Shown piece after piece: positions 45,915-54,474 of a DNA stretch of 64,000 nucleotides. The stretch covers positions 446,093 through 510,092 of the forward strand of contig DFQH01000001.1 in assembly GCA_002377695.1 (NCBI GenBank), read 5' to 3'. The translations under genes and the position numbers were made by a program. The notes beneath the pieces are model-generated. The model was not told the origin of the DNA and made no database searches. It worked only from the letters and a program-made list of their open reading frames with translations. This DNA comes from Citromicrobium sp. UBA3494 (GTDB lineage: Bacteria; Pseudomonadota; Alphaproteobacteria; Sphingomonadales; Sphingomonadaceae). Position 1 is the stretch's first letter; every line of letters begins with the position of its first letter.

Positions 45915-46585
45915 GCAACCCAGTCTATCTCGCCCTCGATCTGCCGCGTCTCGATGCAGCACGTGCTCTTGCCGAAAAGGTGAAGGGCCATGTCGGCGGC
46001 CTGAAGCTGGGCCTCGAGTTTTTCTGCCAGCACGGGCACCACGGCGTGCACGAGATCGCACAGGTGGGCCTGCCGATCTTCCTCGATCTGAAATTCCACG
46101 ACATTCCCAACACGGTCGCCGGCGCGATGCAGGCGATCCATGTGCTGGAGCCTGCCATCGTCACCGTACACGCAGGCGGTGGGCGCGCGATGATGGAAGA
46201 TGCCAAGGCGGCGGCGGGCGAGAACACGAAAGTGGTCGGCGTGACCATGCTGACCAGCCTCGACGAGCGCGATCTGGCGCGCACCGGCGTTTCGGGCAGC
46301 GCGCACGATCAGGTCCTGCGTCTCGCCGATCTGGCGCAGGAGGCGGGGCTCGACGGGATCGTATGCTCCGGCCACGAGGTGGGCGAAGTGCACAAGCGCT
46401 GGAAGCACGGCTTCTTCGTCGTGCCCGGCCTGCGCCCGGCGGGCAGTTCCGCGGGCGACCAGAAGCGCGTCGTCACCCCGCGCCAGGCGCGCGACGACGG
46501 GGCGAGCGTGCTGGTGATCGGGCGGCCGATCAGCAAGGCCGACGATCCGCTGGCGGCGGCAAAGGGGATCGAAGGGACGCTTTGA
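45911..46585 (+). CDS. pyrF: Orotidine 5'-phosphate decarboxylase
   Basis: PyrF converts OMP to UMP, the last step of pyrimidine synthesis. The 224-residue TIM barrel has LALDLPR at the N-terminus, the catalytic IFLDLKFHDIPNTV near 56-70, VTVHAGGGRAMM and VVPGLRPAGSSAGDQKRVVTP near the end, with VIGRPIS as the phosphate site. The GTG at 45911 overlaps the LapA gene. It is followed by an exported protein gene and trpF. Confidence 0.96.
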   Translation: MSNPVYLALDLPRLDAARALAEKVKGHVGGLKLGLEFFCQHGHHGVHEIAQVGLPIFLDLKFHDIPNTVAGAMQAIHVLEPAIVTVHAGGGRAMMEDAKAAAGENTKVVGVTMLTSLDERDLARTGVSGSAHDQVLRLADLAQEAGLDGIVCSGHEVGEVHKRWKHGFFVVPGLRPAGSSAGDQKRVVTPRQARDDGASVLVIGRPISKADDPLAAAKGIEGTL

Positions 46586-46697
46586 ACAGGCCGATCGCTG
46601 CGCCCCCCGCACCATCTGACATTGGCAACCAGGCTGGTTTTTCGCGCAGCACCCGTTAGCTTTCCCCGGTCGGGTTCGTCTGAATTGGGGGGAAATC

Positions 46698-47336
46698 TTG
46701 AAACCGATCGTAGCTATGGGCCTCGCCGCGCTGATCGCGGGCGGCTTCGTTCCGGCGCAGCCGGCCGCCGCGCAGCAATATGTCGACCTTGCCAGCGACA
46801 CCCAGTCGCAGCGGTATCACGCCTGGTACAAGAACTGGCTCAGCCGTCTCGACGTGGAGGCCGTGGAGTATACGAGCCGCCGCGCTGCCGGCTTGATGTC
46901 CTGCGACGACTGCTACTTCGAGAACGGAGCCTTCGTGCGCGAACTGAGAGGCGAGAGCTTCGCGTTCTGCATTTATCAAGGAAAGCTCCATCTGAAGGCG
47001 GAGGGGACCGCCACTACGAACGATTATCTGGTGCTGAAGCAGAACGGCAGGATCGTGACGCCGCGGGGGCGGGTGCGCGACATGGTGTATTCCGATATCG
47101 GCAAACTGAACTGGTCGGTCTATATTCCGGTTACGAAAACCGTAGGCGCGAAGTCTGTCACCTTGCGGCTGGGTTCGACCCTCTCCAGAACATCCGGGAT
47201 GAGTCGCGAACTGGGCGAAGTGTTGCAGCGCGAAATCCGTCGATCCCTGCGGGGTTACGCACCGATCACGGTGGGCATGGGCGGGAACAGCGGAAGAAGC
47301 GTCGATCGCGAATTCATGAGCTCGCCCGCTTGCTAG
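46698..47336 (+). CDS. Hypothetical exported protein, TTG start
   Basis: The 212-residue protein is not recognised. A TTG at 46698, after GGGGGGAAATC, gives the signal peptide KPIVAMGLAALIAGGFVPAQ with a cut after PAAAQ; an ATG at 46716 would remove its basic start. The mature part has a pair of cysteines in SCDDCYFENG and no membrane segments. It lies between pyrF and trpF on the same strand, in a place where pathway genes would be expected, and appears to be an insertion into that run. Confidence 0.72.
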   Translation: MKPIVAMGLAALIAGGFVPAQPAAAQQYVDLASDTQSQRYHAWYKNWLSRLDVEAVEYTSRRAAGLMSCDDCYFENGAFVRELRGESFAFCIYQGKLHLKAEGTATTNDYLVLKQNGRIVTPRGRVRDMVYSDIGKLNWSVYIPVTKTVGAKSVTLRLGSTLSRTSGMSRELGEVLQREIRRSLRGYAPITVGMGGNSGRSVDREFMSSPAC

Positions 47337-47392
47337 ACGCGGCCCCTTGAGCGGCATTGACTTGCCAGAAACGACAGGAGCAATCGCGCTGC

Positions 47393-48022
47393 ATGACCCG
47401 GATCAAGATTTGCGGCCTCTCGACGCCTGAAACGCTGGATGCGGCCGTGGACGCAGGGGCTACGCACGTGGGCCTCGTGCATTACGAGCCCAGCCCGCGC
47501 CACGTGTCGCTAGGCAATGCGGGAAAGCTGCGCGCGCGGGTGCCGGATCATGTCTCCACGGTGGTGCTGGTCGTCGACCCGGACGAAGCGCTGCTCGCCG
47601 AAATCGTCGAGAACGTCCGGCCCGATATCCTCCAGTTCCACGGGCGCGAGGCACCCGAGGCCGTAGCGGTGACGGGCGCGCAGTTCGGTGTCGATACGTG
47701 GAAGGCCATCGGCCTGCGCGATGCCGCCGCGCTGGACAGGGCCCGCACCTACAAGGGCTGCGCGGACCGCCTGATGTTCGATGCCCCGCCCGCCCTGCTG
47801 CCGGGCGGCAACGGCGAGCCGTTCGACTGGGCGCTGCTCGACCGGGCCGATATCGGCATGCCGTGGGGCCTTGCCGGGGGCCTGAGGCCGGATAACGTTG
47901 CCGAGGCGATCCGGCGCACCGGCGCACCGCTGGTCGACGTATCGAGCGGGGTCGAGAGCGCACCGGGCGTCAAGGACATCGCCCTGATCCACGCCTTCTG
48001 CGACGCGGTGCGCAACGCCTGA
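47393..48022 (+). CDS. trpF: Phosphoribosylanthranilate isomerase
   Basis: TrpF isomerises phosphoribosylanthranilate in tryptophan synthesis. The 209-residue barrel starts TRIKICGLSTPETLDAAV, with the catalytic Cys at about residue 7. It has VGLVHYEPSPRHVS, LQFHGREAPE, the catalytic Asp in RLMFDAP near 126, and LAGGLRPDNV and VDVSSGVESAPGVKD at the end. The ATG at 47393 follows ACAGGAG. trpB is on the same strand but separated by a reversed gene. Confidence 0.96.
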   Translation: MTRIKICGLSTPETLDAAVDAGATHVGLVHYEPSPRHVSLGNAGKLRARVPDHVSTVVLVVDPDEALLAEIVENVRPDILQFHGREAPEAVAVTGAQFGVDTWKAIGLRDAAALDRARTYKGCADRLMFDAPPALLPGGNGEPFDWALLDRADIGMPWGLAGGLRPDNVAEAIRRTGAPLVDVSSGVESAPGVKDIALIHAFCDAVRNA

Positions 48023-48046
48023 CCGCTAGCGACCGATAGCGGTCAG
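48019..48046. repeat. Inverted repeat holding both stop codons of trpF and the convergent gene
   Basis: CTGACCGCTA (48019-48028) and TAGCGGTCAG (48037-48046) form a perfect 10-bp inverted repeat around 8 bases. The trpF TGA lies in one arm and the TGA of the convergent gene in the other. The A-run on the plus strand is on the wrong side for a classical terminator, but the hairpin could stabilise both transcripts' ends. Confidence 0.75.
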
Positions 48047-48507
48047 AAAAACGTGCCGATGCCGATGGTGATCGCGTTGGCCTGGTGATGGTCCACGAAG
48101 ACGTGCCGGTATTCGGCGGCAACATAGGTGCCGCCATGGCCGAGGTGATATTCGTAGCCCAGCCCCAAGTGCGGCCCGTCGCCGTGATGGGTGAAGGTAT
48201 AGCCGCCGTTGACGAAGAGGCTCCCCTCCTCGCTCACGGCCGTGCCGAGACGCGCGGTAAGCGCGAGCTCCACGTAGGTGTCCTCTGTCAGGATCTTCTC
48301 GCCCGAAACCTCGGCGCCCAGGAAGGTATGGTCGCCCAGGTCGAAATCGTAACCCGTCGCAATGCCGAGGACGGGATCGGTGTGGCCTTCCGACCATGCG
48401 ACCCCGCCGCGAAGCTCTGCACGGGCTCCGCCGGTCGCGTCCTCGGCGGCGACGGGGACCGCCGGAAGACCGATGAGGAGCGCGGAGAACACAATCGGTT
48501 TATGCAT
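48043..48507 (-). CDS. Predicted outer-membrane beta-barrel-like protein
   Basis: The 154-residue protein has a signal peptide (MHKPIVFSALLIGLPAVPVAAE). A chain of short alternating strands follows (GIATGYDFDLGDHTFLGAEVSG, PHLGLGYEYHLGHGGTYVAAEY, given in parts) and ends in phenylalanine, the usual end of outer-membrane barrels. It resembles small opacity-type porins. It runs against trpF and trpB and so breaks their operon. The role is unknown. Confidence 0.75.
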   Translation of the reverse strand: MHKPIVFSALLIGLPAVPVAAEDATGGARAELRGGVAWSEGHTDPVLGIATGYDFDLGDHTFLGAEVSGEKILTEDTYVELALTARLGTAVSEEGSLFVNGGYTFTHHGDGPHLGLGYEYHLGHGGTYVAAEYRHVFVDHHQANAITIGIGTFF

Positions 48508-48792
48508 GAAGACATCCTGTCAGAGAGCCGCGGCGCTCTCGGCAGAGCGGAGGCCCGGTCAAAGCCGCGATTTCCATCATAGAATGGCGCGACCGGCGGC
48601 ATTCCGATCCGGGAGGGTTTTTTGCTGATCGGGGTTTGCGATGCCGGGGCCTGGCCCTTCGGCCCACTTGACCCATCCGCGCCGAGCTTGTCGGGATCGA
48701 AGATGGCCGATAGGCCTGTGGCGACCCTTCCCCCAAGCCGTGTTCGGAGCGTCACCAGCGCTTCGACTAGGCCCAGTACGAACGGATCTTGT

Positions 48793-50010
48793 GTGACCGA
48801 CGCTGTTCCCAATTCCTACCGCACCCAACCGGACGATCGCGGCCATTTCGGCGAGTTTGGCGGACGCTATGTCGCCGAAACGCTGATGCCGAATATCCTC
48901 GCGCTGGAGCAGGCCTATGACGAGGCCAAGAAAGACCCGGCCTTCACCGACCAGTTCGAGGATTTGCTCGAACACTATGTCGGCCGCCCCAGCCCGCTCT
49001 ATTTCGCCGAACGGCTGACCGAAGCGCTCGGCGGGGCGCAGGTCTGGTTCAAGCGCGACGAGCTGAACCATACCGGCGCGCACAAGATCAACAATTGCAT
49101 CGGGCAGATCCTGCTCGCGATCCGCATGGGCAAGACGCGCATCATCGCGGAAACCGGCGCGGGCCAGCACGGCGTCGCCACCGCCACCGTCTGCGCACGC
49201 TTCGGCCTACCCTGCGTCGTGTACATGGGCGCCGAGGATGTGCGGCGGCAATCGCCCAACGTGTTCCGGATGAAGCTGCTCGGCGCGGAGATCGTGCCCG
49301 TCACCAGCGGGCGCGGCACGCTGAAGGACGCGATGAACGAAGCGCTGCGCGACTGGGTCGCGAATGTGGAGGACACGTTCTACATCATCGGCACCGCCGC
49401 CGGCCCGCACCCCTACCCCGCGATGGTCCGCGACTTCCAGAGCGTGATCGGCACCGAGGCGCGCGCCCAGATCCAGAAGCGCACCAGCCGCCTGCCCGAC
49501 CTTTTGGTCGCGTGCATCGGCGGCGGCTCCAACGCGCTGGGCCTGTTCCATCCGTTCCTCGACGATCCGGACGTAAAGATGCTCGGCGTGGAAGCGGCGG
49601 GGCTCGGGTTGGACGGAGACCAGCATGCCGCCAGCCTTACCGGCGGCGCTCCCGGCATCCTCCACGGTAACAAGACCTTCCTGCTTCAGGACGAAGACGG
49701 CCAGATCACCGAAGGCCACTCGATCTCCGCAGGCCTCGACTATCCCGGCATCGGGCCCGAGCATGCGTGGCTGAAGGACACCGGCCGCGTCGAATACACG
49801 GCCGTCACCGACGACGAGGCGCTCGAGGCGTTCCAGCTGCTGTGCCGGACCGAGGGGATCATCCCCGCGCTGGAGCCTTCGCACGCCATCGCGGCGGTCG
49901 CGAAGCGCGCGAAGGAGATGGACAAGGACGCCATCATCCTCGCCAACCTGTGTGGGCGCGGGGACAAGGACATCTTCACCGTCGCGGAGAAGCTGGGGGT
50001 GGAGATTTGA
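48793..50010 (+). CDS. trpB: Tryptophan synthase beta chain
   Basis: TrpB joins indole and serine to tryptophan using PLP. The 405-residue protein has [18 protein letters not shown] near the N-terminus, the PLP lysine in [14 protein letters not shown] near 96, [15 protein letters not shown] and [15 protein letters not shown]. The GTG at 48793 gives the family's usual length; the frame is open further upstream but without family similarity. The stop overlaps the TTG of the next small gene. trpA is about 1.5 kb downstream. Confidence 0.96.
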   Translation: MTDAVPNSYRTQPDDRGHFGEFGGRYVAETLMPNILALEQAYDEAKKDPAFTDQFEDLLEHYVGRPSPLYFAERLTEALGGAQVWFKRDELNHTGAHKINNCIGQILLAIRMGKTRIIAETGAGQHGVATATVCARFGLPCVVYMGAEDVRRQSPNVFRMKLLGAEIVPVTSGRGTLKDAMNEALRDWVANVEDTFYIIGTAAGPHPYPAMVRDFQSVIGTEARAQIQKRTSRLPDLLVACIGGGSNALGLFHPFLDDPDVKMLGVEAAGLGLDGDQHAASLTGGAPGILHGNKTFLLQDEDGQITEGHSISAGLDYPGIGPEHAWLKDTGRVEYTAVTDDEALEAFQLLCRTEGIIPALEPSHAIAAVAKRAKEMDKDAIILANLCGRGDKDIFTVAEKLGVEI

Positions 50011-50216
50011 TCCTCAAAATCTTCTCGATCATCGGACGGTATCTTCTCTGGCTTGCCCTCGGTTTGGCTATCTTCGCGGTCGGGGACCTCCTCATCGGCG
50101 ATGAAATTCTGCAAAGGAGTAGCGTTGTTATCGTTCTTGGGATCACCACTGGGTTCGCGCTGAGTGAATTCATTCGGTATCGAAGACGCGCTTCCAAGAA
50201 GGGCTTAGCGAGTTGA
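50007..50216 (+). CDS. Small membrane protein after trpB, TTG start
   Basis: The 69-residue protein begins at a TTG that overlaps the trpB stop (TTGA), after GGGGGTGGAG. It has two hydrophobic segments (about 7-22 and 34-50) and a basic end [10 protein letters not shown]. It is more AT-rich than trpB. No family is recognised. The overlap suggests coupling to trpB, which makes it a plausible, though not certain, gene. Confidence 0.55.
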   Translation: MILKIFSIIGRYLLWLALGLAIFAVGDLLIGDEILQRSSVVIVLGITTGFALSEFIRYRRRASKKGLAS

Positions 50217-50243
50217 TTCACGATGGCTCCTCGCGCCCAAAAA

Positions 50244-50284
50244 GGCCCTCTCCCCGCTCGGGGAGAGGGTTGGGAGAGGGGCCT
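50244..50284. repeat. GC-rich hairpin element before the DUF559 gene
   Basis: A perfect 10-bp hairpin pairs CCCTCTCCCC (50246-50255) with GGGGAGAGGG (50260-50269). TTGGGAGAGGGGCC follows, which repeats the arm and ends at the TTG start of the DUF559 gene. It resembles one half of the double-hairpin elements at trmD and rimM. Confidence 0.8.
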
Positions 50285-50739
50285 TGCGCGACGCCGAACT
50301 GACTCGCCGCGCCCGCGATATGCGCAAGGGCATGACCGAGCCGGAGACGCGGTTATGGCTCGAACTGCGCGCCGGTCGCTTCCACGGGATCAAGTTCCGG
50401 CGGCAGAAGGTGATCGGGCGGTTCATCGCCGATTTTGCGGCAAACGAGCCCAAGCTCATCATCGAATTGGATGGCGATACGCACGCCGCGAATGCGGATT
50501 ACGACGCGGAGCGGACGCGCTATCTGGAGGCGCAAAAGTACCGCGTGGTTCGCTTCAGAAATGCGGAGGTGATGGGGAATATGGACGGCGTCTTGCAACG
50601 GCTTGGCGAGATTGTGGAGGCGTTGCGCGATGCCCCTCCCCCAACCGGCCCGGGGTCGGAATTGCCCCCGGCAATTCCTGAAACGTCCGGGGGACGTTTC
50701 ACCCCGGTCCCCCCTGAAGGTGAGGGGGCTGTCCGGTGA
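50284..50739 (+). CDS. DUF559 endonuclease-like protein
   Basis: The 151-residue protein has the DUF559 (Vsr/restriction endonuclease-like) fold signature: MTEPETRLWLELRAGRFHGIKFRRQ (in parts), IGRFIADFAANEPKLIIELDGDTHA with the likely metal-binding Asp and Glu, and YLEAQKYRVVRFRNAEVM. The TTG at 50284 lies at the end of a hairpin repeat; an ATG at 50320 is possible. The last 30 or so residues are Gly/Pro-rich and encoded by a second repeat, so the gene is framed by repeats. Its role is unknown; stand-alone DUF559 genes are common in this group. Confidence 0.85.
   Translation: MRDAELTRRARDMRKGMTEPETRLWLELRAGRFHGIKFRRQKVIGRFIADFAANEPKLIIELDGDTHAANADYDAERTRYLEAQKYRVVRFRNAEVMGNMDGVLQRLGEIVEALRDAPPPTGPGSELPPAIPETSGGRFTPVPPEGEGAVR
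50633..50729. repeat. GC-rich multi-hairpin element at the DUF559 3' end
   Basis: Outer CCCCTCCCCC and GAGGGGG arms enclose two perfect 9-bp hairpins. GGAATTGCC pairs with its complement at 50658-50678 around the loop CCC. GAAACGTCC pairs with its complement at 50680-50700 around the loop GGG. The loops are complementary to each other. The element is read as the C-terminus of the DUF559 protein and ends just before the GTG of the next gene. Confidence 0.85.
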
Positions 50740-51185
50740 ACGGCCCCGCCCCCCTCTCACTCCACGGCTCGTGCCATTGCGGCAGGGTGTCGGTCGAACT
50801 GCACACCTCATCAGAGACACTTCCGGCGGCGCGCGCGTGTGGGTGCTCCTTCTGCACCAAGCATGGCGCTGCATGGACCAGCGATCCCCAGGGCGAGCTT
50901 GTCCTGTCGCATCGCGCGCCCGATGACATTCGCCGCTACCGCTTCGGGCTGGGAATTACCGACTTCATCATCTGCGCGGATTGCGGCGTGCCCTGCGTCG
51001 CGGTGGGGATGGTCGACGACCGGCTGCTGGGCGTCGTCAACATCAACACGATGGTCCGCCTGAGCGATTTCGCCCCCGCCAGCCCGGCCTCCTTCGACGG
51101 GGAAGAGACCGAGGATCGGCTCGCACGGCGGCGTAAAGGGTGGACACCGGCGCGCGTGGTGTGCGCGGAGGATGAGGGGGCATAG
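50736..51185 (+). CDS. GFA (CENP-V) family protein
   Basis: The 149-residue protein has CHCGRVSVEL near residue 13, CGCSFCTKHGAAW near 36 and an ICADCGVPCVAVG stretch near 78, which fits the zinc sites of the GFA family. The catalytic role of most members is unproven. The GTG at 50736 overlaps the stop of the DUF559 gene (GTGA). With that gene it forms a small insertion between trpB and trpA. Confidence 0.85.
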   Translation: MNGPAPLSLHGSCHCGRVSVELHTSSETLPAARACGCSFCTKHGAAWTSDPQGELVLSHRAPDDIRRYRFGLGITDFIICADCGVPCVAVGMVDDRLLGVVNINTMVRLSDFAPASPASFDGEETEDRLARRRKGWTPARVVCAEDEGA

Positions 51186-51489
51186 GGCCGCCGCGTGCTC
51201 GGAAAACGAAACCTGGGTCGACCCCAACCACAATCGCCATCCCGGGCTTGATCCGTGATCCCCCTTCTTCCGGAGCGCGCCACTCAAGGCAGCGGGCCCC
51301 CGGATCTAGTCCGGGGTGACGCTTGCGAGAAACTCTGTCCTACACCCCTCCCCACAGCCATAATCGCCGCATGACCCGCGCAGCGCCCTTCCCCACCCAG
51401 CCGTTCTTTGCCATGCGCATCGCCAGCCCGTTTTTCTAACCCAGGACACTGTGTCAGGTGTGTCAGCGTTCAGCCCCGAGAGCCCTACG
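51186..51489 (+). other. Intergenic region upstream of trpA
   Basis: No gene is supported in these 304 bases. They hold a CCGG-rich inverted pair (CCCGGGCTTGATCCG near 51242 and CCCCCGGATCTAGTCCGGGG near 51297), a decayed-looking stretch, and copy 2 of the 22-bp repeat just before trpA. A trpA promoter may lie here, since trpA is cut off from trpB by inserted genes, but no clear boxes were found. Confidence 0.55.
51445..51466. repeat. 22-bp repeat, copy 2 (upstream of trpA)
   Basis: This is identical over 22 bp to 31529-31550 (upstream of rpsA), with weaker similarity for about 15 bases before it. It ends 23 bases before the trpA ATG. Because of its position it could be a promoter, leader or operator part, or a short dispersed repeat. 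Confidence 0.85.
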
Positions 51490-52290
51490 ATGAATAACGC
51501 GAACCGAATCGCAGCCGCCTTCGCCAAGTCGCGCCCCGCGCTGGTGTGCTTCGTCACCGCGGGCGACGGCGATACCGCTGCCAATCTCGACGCGCTGGTC
51601 GAAGGCGGAGCGGATGTGATCGAGCTGGGGATGCCCTTCACCGATCCGATGGCCGACGGGCCTGCAATCCAGGCGGCCAACATCCGCGCTCTGAAAGCCG
51701 GGACCACCACTGCCGATGTCCTGATGATCGCCAACGAGTTCCGCGACCGCCACCCGGACGTGCCGCTGGTGCTGATGGGCTACGCCAACCCGATGGTCCG
51801 GCGCGGAGCGGAGTGGTTCGCGAAGGAAGCAGCGGGCGCGGGCGTCGACGGGGTGATCTGCGTCGACATCCCGCCCGAAGAGGACTCCGCGCTCGGCCCG
51901 GCATTGCGCGAACGGGGCATCGCTCCGATCCGCCTCGCCACGCCGACGACCGACGATTTCCGCCTGCCGACCGTGATCGAGGGGTCCGAAGGCTTCCTCT
52001 ACTACGTCTCGGTCGCAGGGATCACCGGCAAGCAGAGCGCCGCGCAGGACAGCATCGATGCGGCAGTAAAGCGGCTGAAGGCGGCGACCGACCTGCCCGT
52101 CGCGGTCGGCTTCGGCGTGCGCACGCCCGATCAGGCGGGCGCCATCGCGCGCGTGGCCGACGGCGTCGTCGTCGGCTCGGCACTGGTCGATCTGGTCGCC
52201 GAACATGGTGCGGACGCCCCCGCACACCTGCGCGATCTCACCGCAAGCCTTGCCAAGGCGGTGCATTCTGCGGAAAGGAGCCCCGCATGA
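51490..52290 (+). CDS. trpA: Tryptophan synthase alpha chain
   Basis: TrpA cleaves indole-3-glycerol phosphate and passes indole to TrpB. The 266-residue barrel has [17 protein letters not shown] near the N-terminus and the catalytic Glu in [20 protein letters not shown] near 48. It also has the catalytic Asp region [14 protein letters not shown] and the phosphate loop [13 protein letters not shown]. The ATG at 51490 fits the family. It overlaps accD by 4 bases (ATGA). The order trpA-accD-folC is normal for this group. Confidence 0.96.
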   Translation: MNNANRIAAAFAKSRPALVCFVTAGDGDTAANLDALVEGGADVIELGMPFTDPMADGPAIQAANIRALKAGTTTADVLMIANEFRDRHPDVPLVLMGYANPMVRRGAEWFAKEAAGAGVDGVICVDIPPEEDSALGPALRERGIAPIRLATPTTDDFRLPTVIEGSEGFLYYVSVAGITGKQSAAQDSIDAAVKRLKAATDLPVAVGFGVRTPDQAGAIARVADGVVVGSALVDLVAEHGADAPAHLRDLTASLAKAVHSAERSPA

Positions 52291-53138
52291 GCTGGTTCAA
52301 CCGTGTCCGCAATTCGCTGCCCTTCGTCGCCAAGCGCTCCACCGACGAGACGCTGTGGATCAAGTGCAAGGGCTGCGGAGAGATGATCTTCGCCCGCGAT
52401 TACGCGGACAACCTCTACGTCTGCCCGCGCTGCGAGCATCACGGCCGGATCGGCGCGGACCTGCGGATCGGGATGCTGATGGATGAAGGCTTCACCCTGC
52501 TCCCCCAGCCCGAGGTGAAGGAAGACCCGCTCAAGTTCCGCGATTCCAAGCGCTATACCGACCGGCTGAAGCAGGCACGCGCAGCCAATCCGCACCGCGA
52601 TGCGTTCACCGTGGCGAGCGGCGCGATCGACGGCCAGCCCGCCGTGCTCGGCGTGCAGGACTTCCACTTCATGGGCGGATCGATGGGCATGGCGGTGGGC
52701 CAGGCCTTCTGCGACGGCGCGGCCGAGGCGTTGGAGCGCAAATGCGGCTACATCGTCGCCACGGCAGCGGGCGGCGCGCGGATGCAGGAGGGCATTCTCA
52801 GCCTGATGCAGATGCCCAAGGCGACCGTGATGGTGCGCAAGCTGCGCGCGGCGGGCCTGCCCTATATCGTGCTGCTGACCGACCCGACCACCGGCGGCGT
52901 CACCGCCAGCTACGCGATGCTCGGCGATGTGCAGATTGCGGAGCCCGGCGCGCTGATCGGCTTCGCGGGCCAGCGCGTGATTCAGGAAACGATCCGCGAA
53001 CAGCTGCCCGAAGGCTTCCAGCGCGCCGAGTATCTGCACGAACACGGCATGGTAGACCGCGTGGTGAACCGCCACGACCTCAAGGCCGAGCTGGCAATGA
53101 TGCTGCGCTACATGGGCGGTAAGGCTGCGGCGGCTTGA
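52287..53138 (+). CDS. accD: Acetyl-CoA carboxylase carboxyltransferase subunit beta
   Basis: AccD with AccA moves the carboxyl group from biotin to acetyl-CoA to form malonyl-CoA. The 283-residue protein has the four-cysteine zinc ribbon ([20 protein letters not shown] and CPRC) at about residues 28-50. The crotonase-type core follows, with [35 protein letters not shown] and [14 protein letters not shown]. The ATG follows AAAGGAG and overlaps trpA. It is followed by a repeat and folC. Confidence 0.97.
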   Translation: MSWFNRVRNSLPFVAKRSTDETLWIKCKGCGEMIFARDYADNLYVCPRCEHHGRIGADLRIGMLMDEGFTLLPQPEVKEDPLKFRDSKRYTDRLKQARAANPHRDAFTVASGAIDGQPAVLGVQDFHFMGGSMGMAVGQAFCDGAAEALERKCGYIVATAAGGARMQEGILSLMQMPKATVMVRKLRAAGLPYIVLLTDPTTGGVTASYAMLGDVQIAEPGALIGFAGQRVIQETIREQLPEGFQRAEYLHEHGMVDRVVNRHDLKAELAMMLRYMGGKAAAA

Positions 53139-53147
53139 ACCAATCCT

Positions 53148-53169
53148 CCCCTCCCCTGAAGGAGAGGGG
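53148..53169. repeat. GC-rich hairpin element carrying the folC ribosome binding site
   Basis: CCCCTCCCC pairs with GGAGAGGGG around the loop TGAA, with one mismatch. It resembles the first hairpin of the trmD element (loop TTGA). The GGAGAGGGG arm ends 9 bases before the folC ATG and so provides its only good Shine-Dalgarno sequence. Confidence 0.75.
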
Positions 53170-53178
53170 GCTTACGAA

Positions 53179-54474
53179 ATGAAGGACTTCGCCCGCTCCG
53201 ACGATCCTGCCGTGCAGGCCCAGCTCGACCGGTTGGCCGCGCTCTCGGTGCCAGATGGCCGCCTGGGACTGGGGACGATCCGCGCTCTGCTGGCCCGGCT
53301 GGGCGACCCGCAGGACCGTCTGCCGCCAGTGTTCCACGTCGCGGGCACCAACGGCAAGGGATCGACCTGCGCCTTCCTGCGCGCGATGCTGGAGGCGGAT
53401 GGCAAGCGGGTCCACGTCGCCACCAGTCCGCACCTGGTGCGCTATAACGAGCGCATCCGGATCGCGGGAACACTGATCGATGATGCGCAGCTCGCAGCGC
53501 TGCTCGAAGAAGTGCTGGATGAAGCGCACGACCTCAACCCCAGCTTCTTCGAAGTGACCATCGCCGCCACGTTCCTCGCCTTCGCGCGCATGCCCGCTGA
53601 CGCCTGCGTGATCGAGGTCGGCCTCGGCGGCCGCTTCGATGCGACCAATGTGCTGGGGCCAAAGGTGCTCGCCGCCTGCGGGATCGCGGCGCTGGGGCTG
53701 GACCACGAGCGGTTCCTGCTCGCGCCGGAAGCGGATGTGCCTGCCGAACCGCTCGCCCGCATCGCCTTCGAGAAGGCAGGCATCGCCAAGCCGGGCGTTC
53801 CGCTGGTGACGCTGTCCTATCCCGAAGGCGCGGAGTTGGAGATCGAGCGGGCTGCGCTGGCGCGAGAAGCCTTGCTCTCGATGCGCGCACGCGGCTGGCA
53901 TGCGAGCAGCACAGAAACCGGGCTGCACTATGCCGACGAGCATGGCGAACTCGCCCTGCCCCTCCCCGCGCTGCCGGGCGCGCATCAGGCGGAGAACGCG
54001 GCGCTGGCCATCGCCATGCTGCATCATCAGGACCGGGTGAGCGTCTCGCGCGATGCGATGGCGCGGGGGTTGCGGACGGCGACCTGGCCCGCCCGGCTCC
54101 AGCGCCTGCCCGCCTCGCCAATGACCGGCGCGCGCGAAGTGTGGGTCGATGGCGGCCATAACCCGAGCGCGGGCGAGGCGCTGGCGCGCCACTTTGCAGG
54201 CCGGAGGGTGCACCTCATCCTCGGCATGCTGGCCAACAAGGACCCGCGGGCCCTGGTCGATCCTCTGCAAGGCAGCATCGCAAGCATCGTGGCCGTTCCC
54301 GTACCGGGGCACGAGCATCATGCGCCGGAAGTCTTCGGGCCGGATGCCCGCGCCGCGGAGACGGTTGGCGAGGCGCTCGACGCCCTGCCGGAGGATGGGT
54401 TGCCGGTGCTGATCGCAGGATCGCTCTATCTGGCGGGCGAAGTCCTGCGGCTCAACGACGAGATCCCCGGGTGA
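53179..54474 (+). CDS. folC: Folylpolyglutamate synthase / dihydrofolate synthase
   Basis: FolC is a Mur-ligase-fold enzyme that adds glutamate to dihydropteroate and to folates, using ATP. The 431-residue protein has the P-loop VAGTNGKGSTCAFLRAMLEA near 55, SPHLVRYNERIRI and EVTIAATFLAFARMPADACVIEVGLGGRFDATNV (in parts). A late WVDGGHNPSAGEALARHFAG follows. The ATG at 53179 follows the purine-rich arm of a repeat. Its stop abuts the stop of the convergent ampG-like gene. Confidence 0.96.
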   Translation: MKDFARSDDPAVQAQLDRLAALSVPDGRLGLGTIRALLARLGDPQDRLPPVFHVAGTNGKGSTCAFLRAMLEADGKRVHVATSPHLVRYNERIRIAGTLIDDAQLAALLEEVLDEAHDLNPSFFEVTIAATFLAFARMPADACVIEVGLGGRFDATNVLGPKVLAACGIAALGLDHERFLLAPEADVPAEPLARIAFEKAGIAKPGVPLVTLSYPEGAELEIERAALAREALLSMRARGWHASSTETGLHYADEHGELALPLPALPGAHQAENAALAIAMLHHQDRVSVSRDAMARGLRTATWPARLQRLPASPMTGAREVWVDGGHNPSAGEALARHFAGRRVHLILGMLANKDPRALVDPLQGSIASIVAVPVPGHEHHAPEVFGPDARAAETVGEALDALPEDGLPVLIAGSLYLAGEVLRLNDEIPG

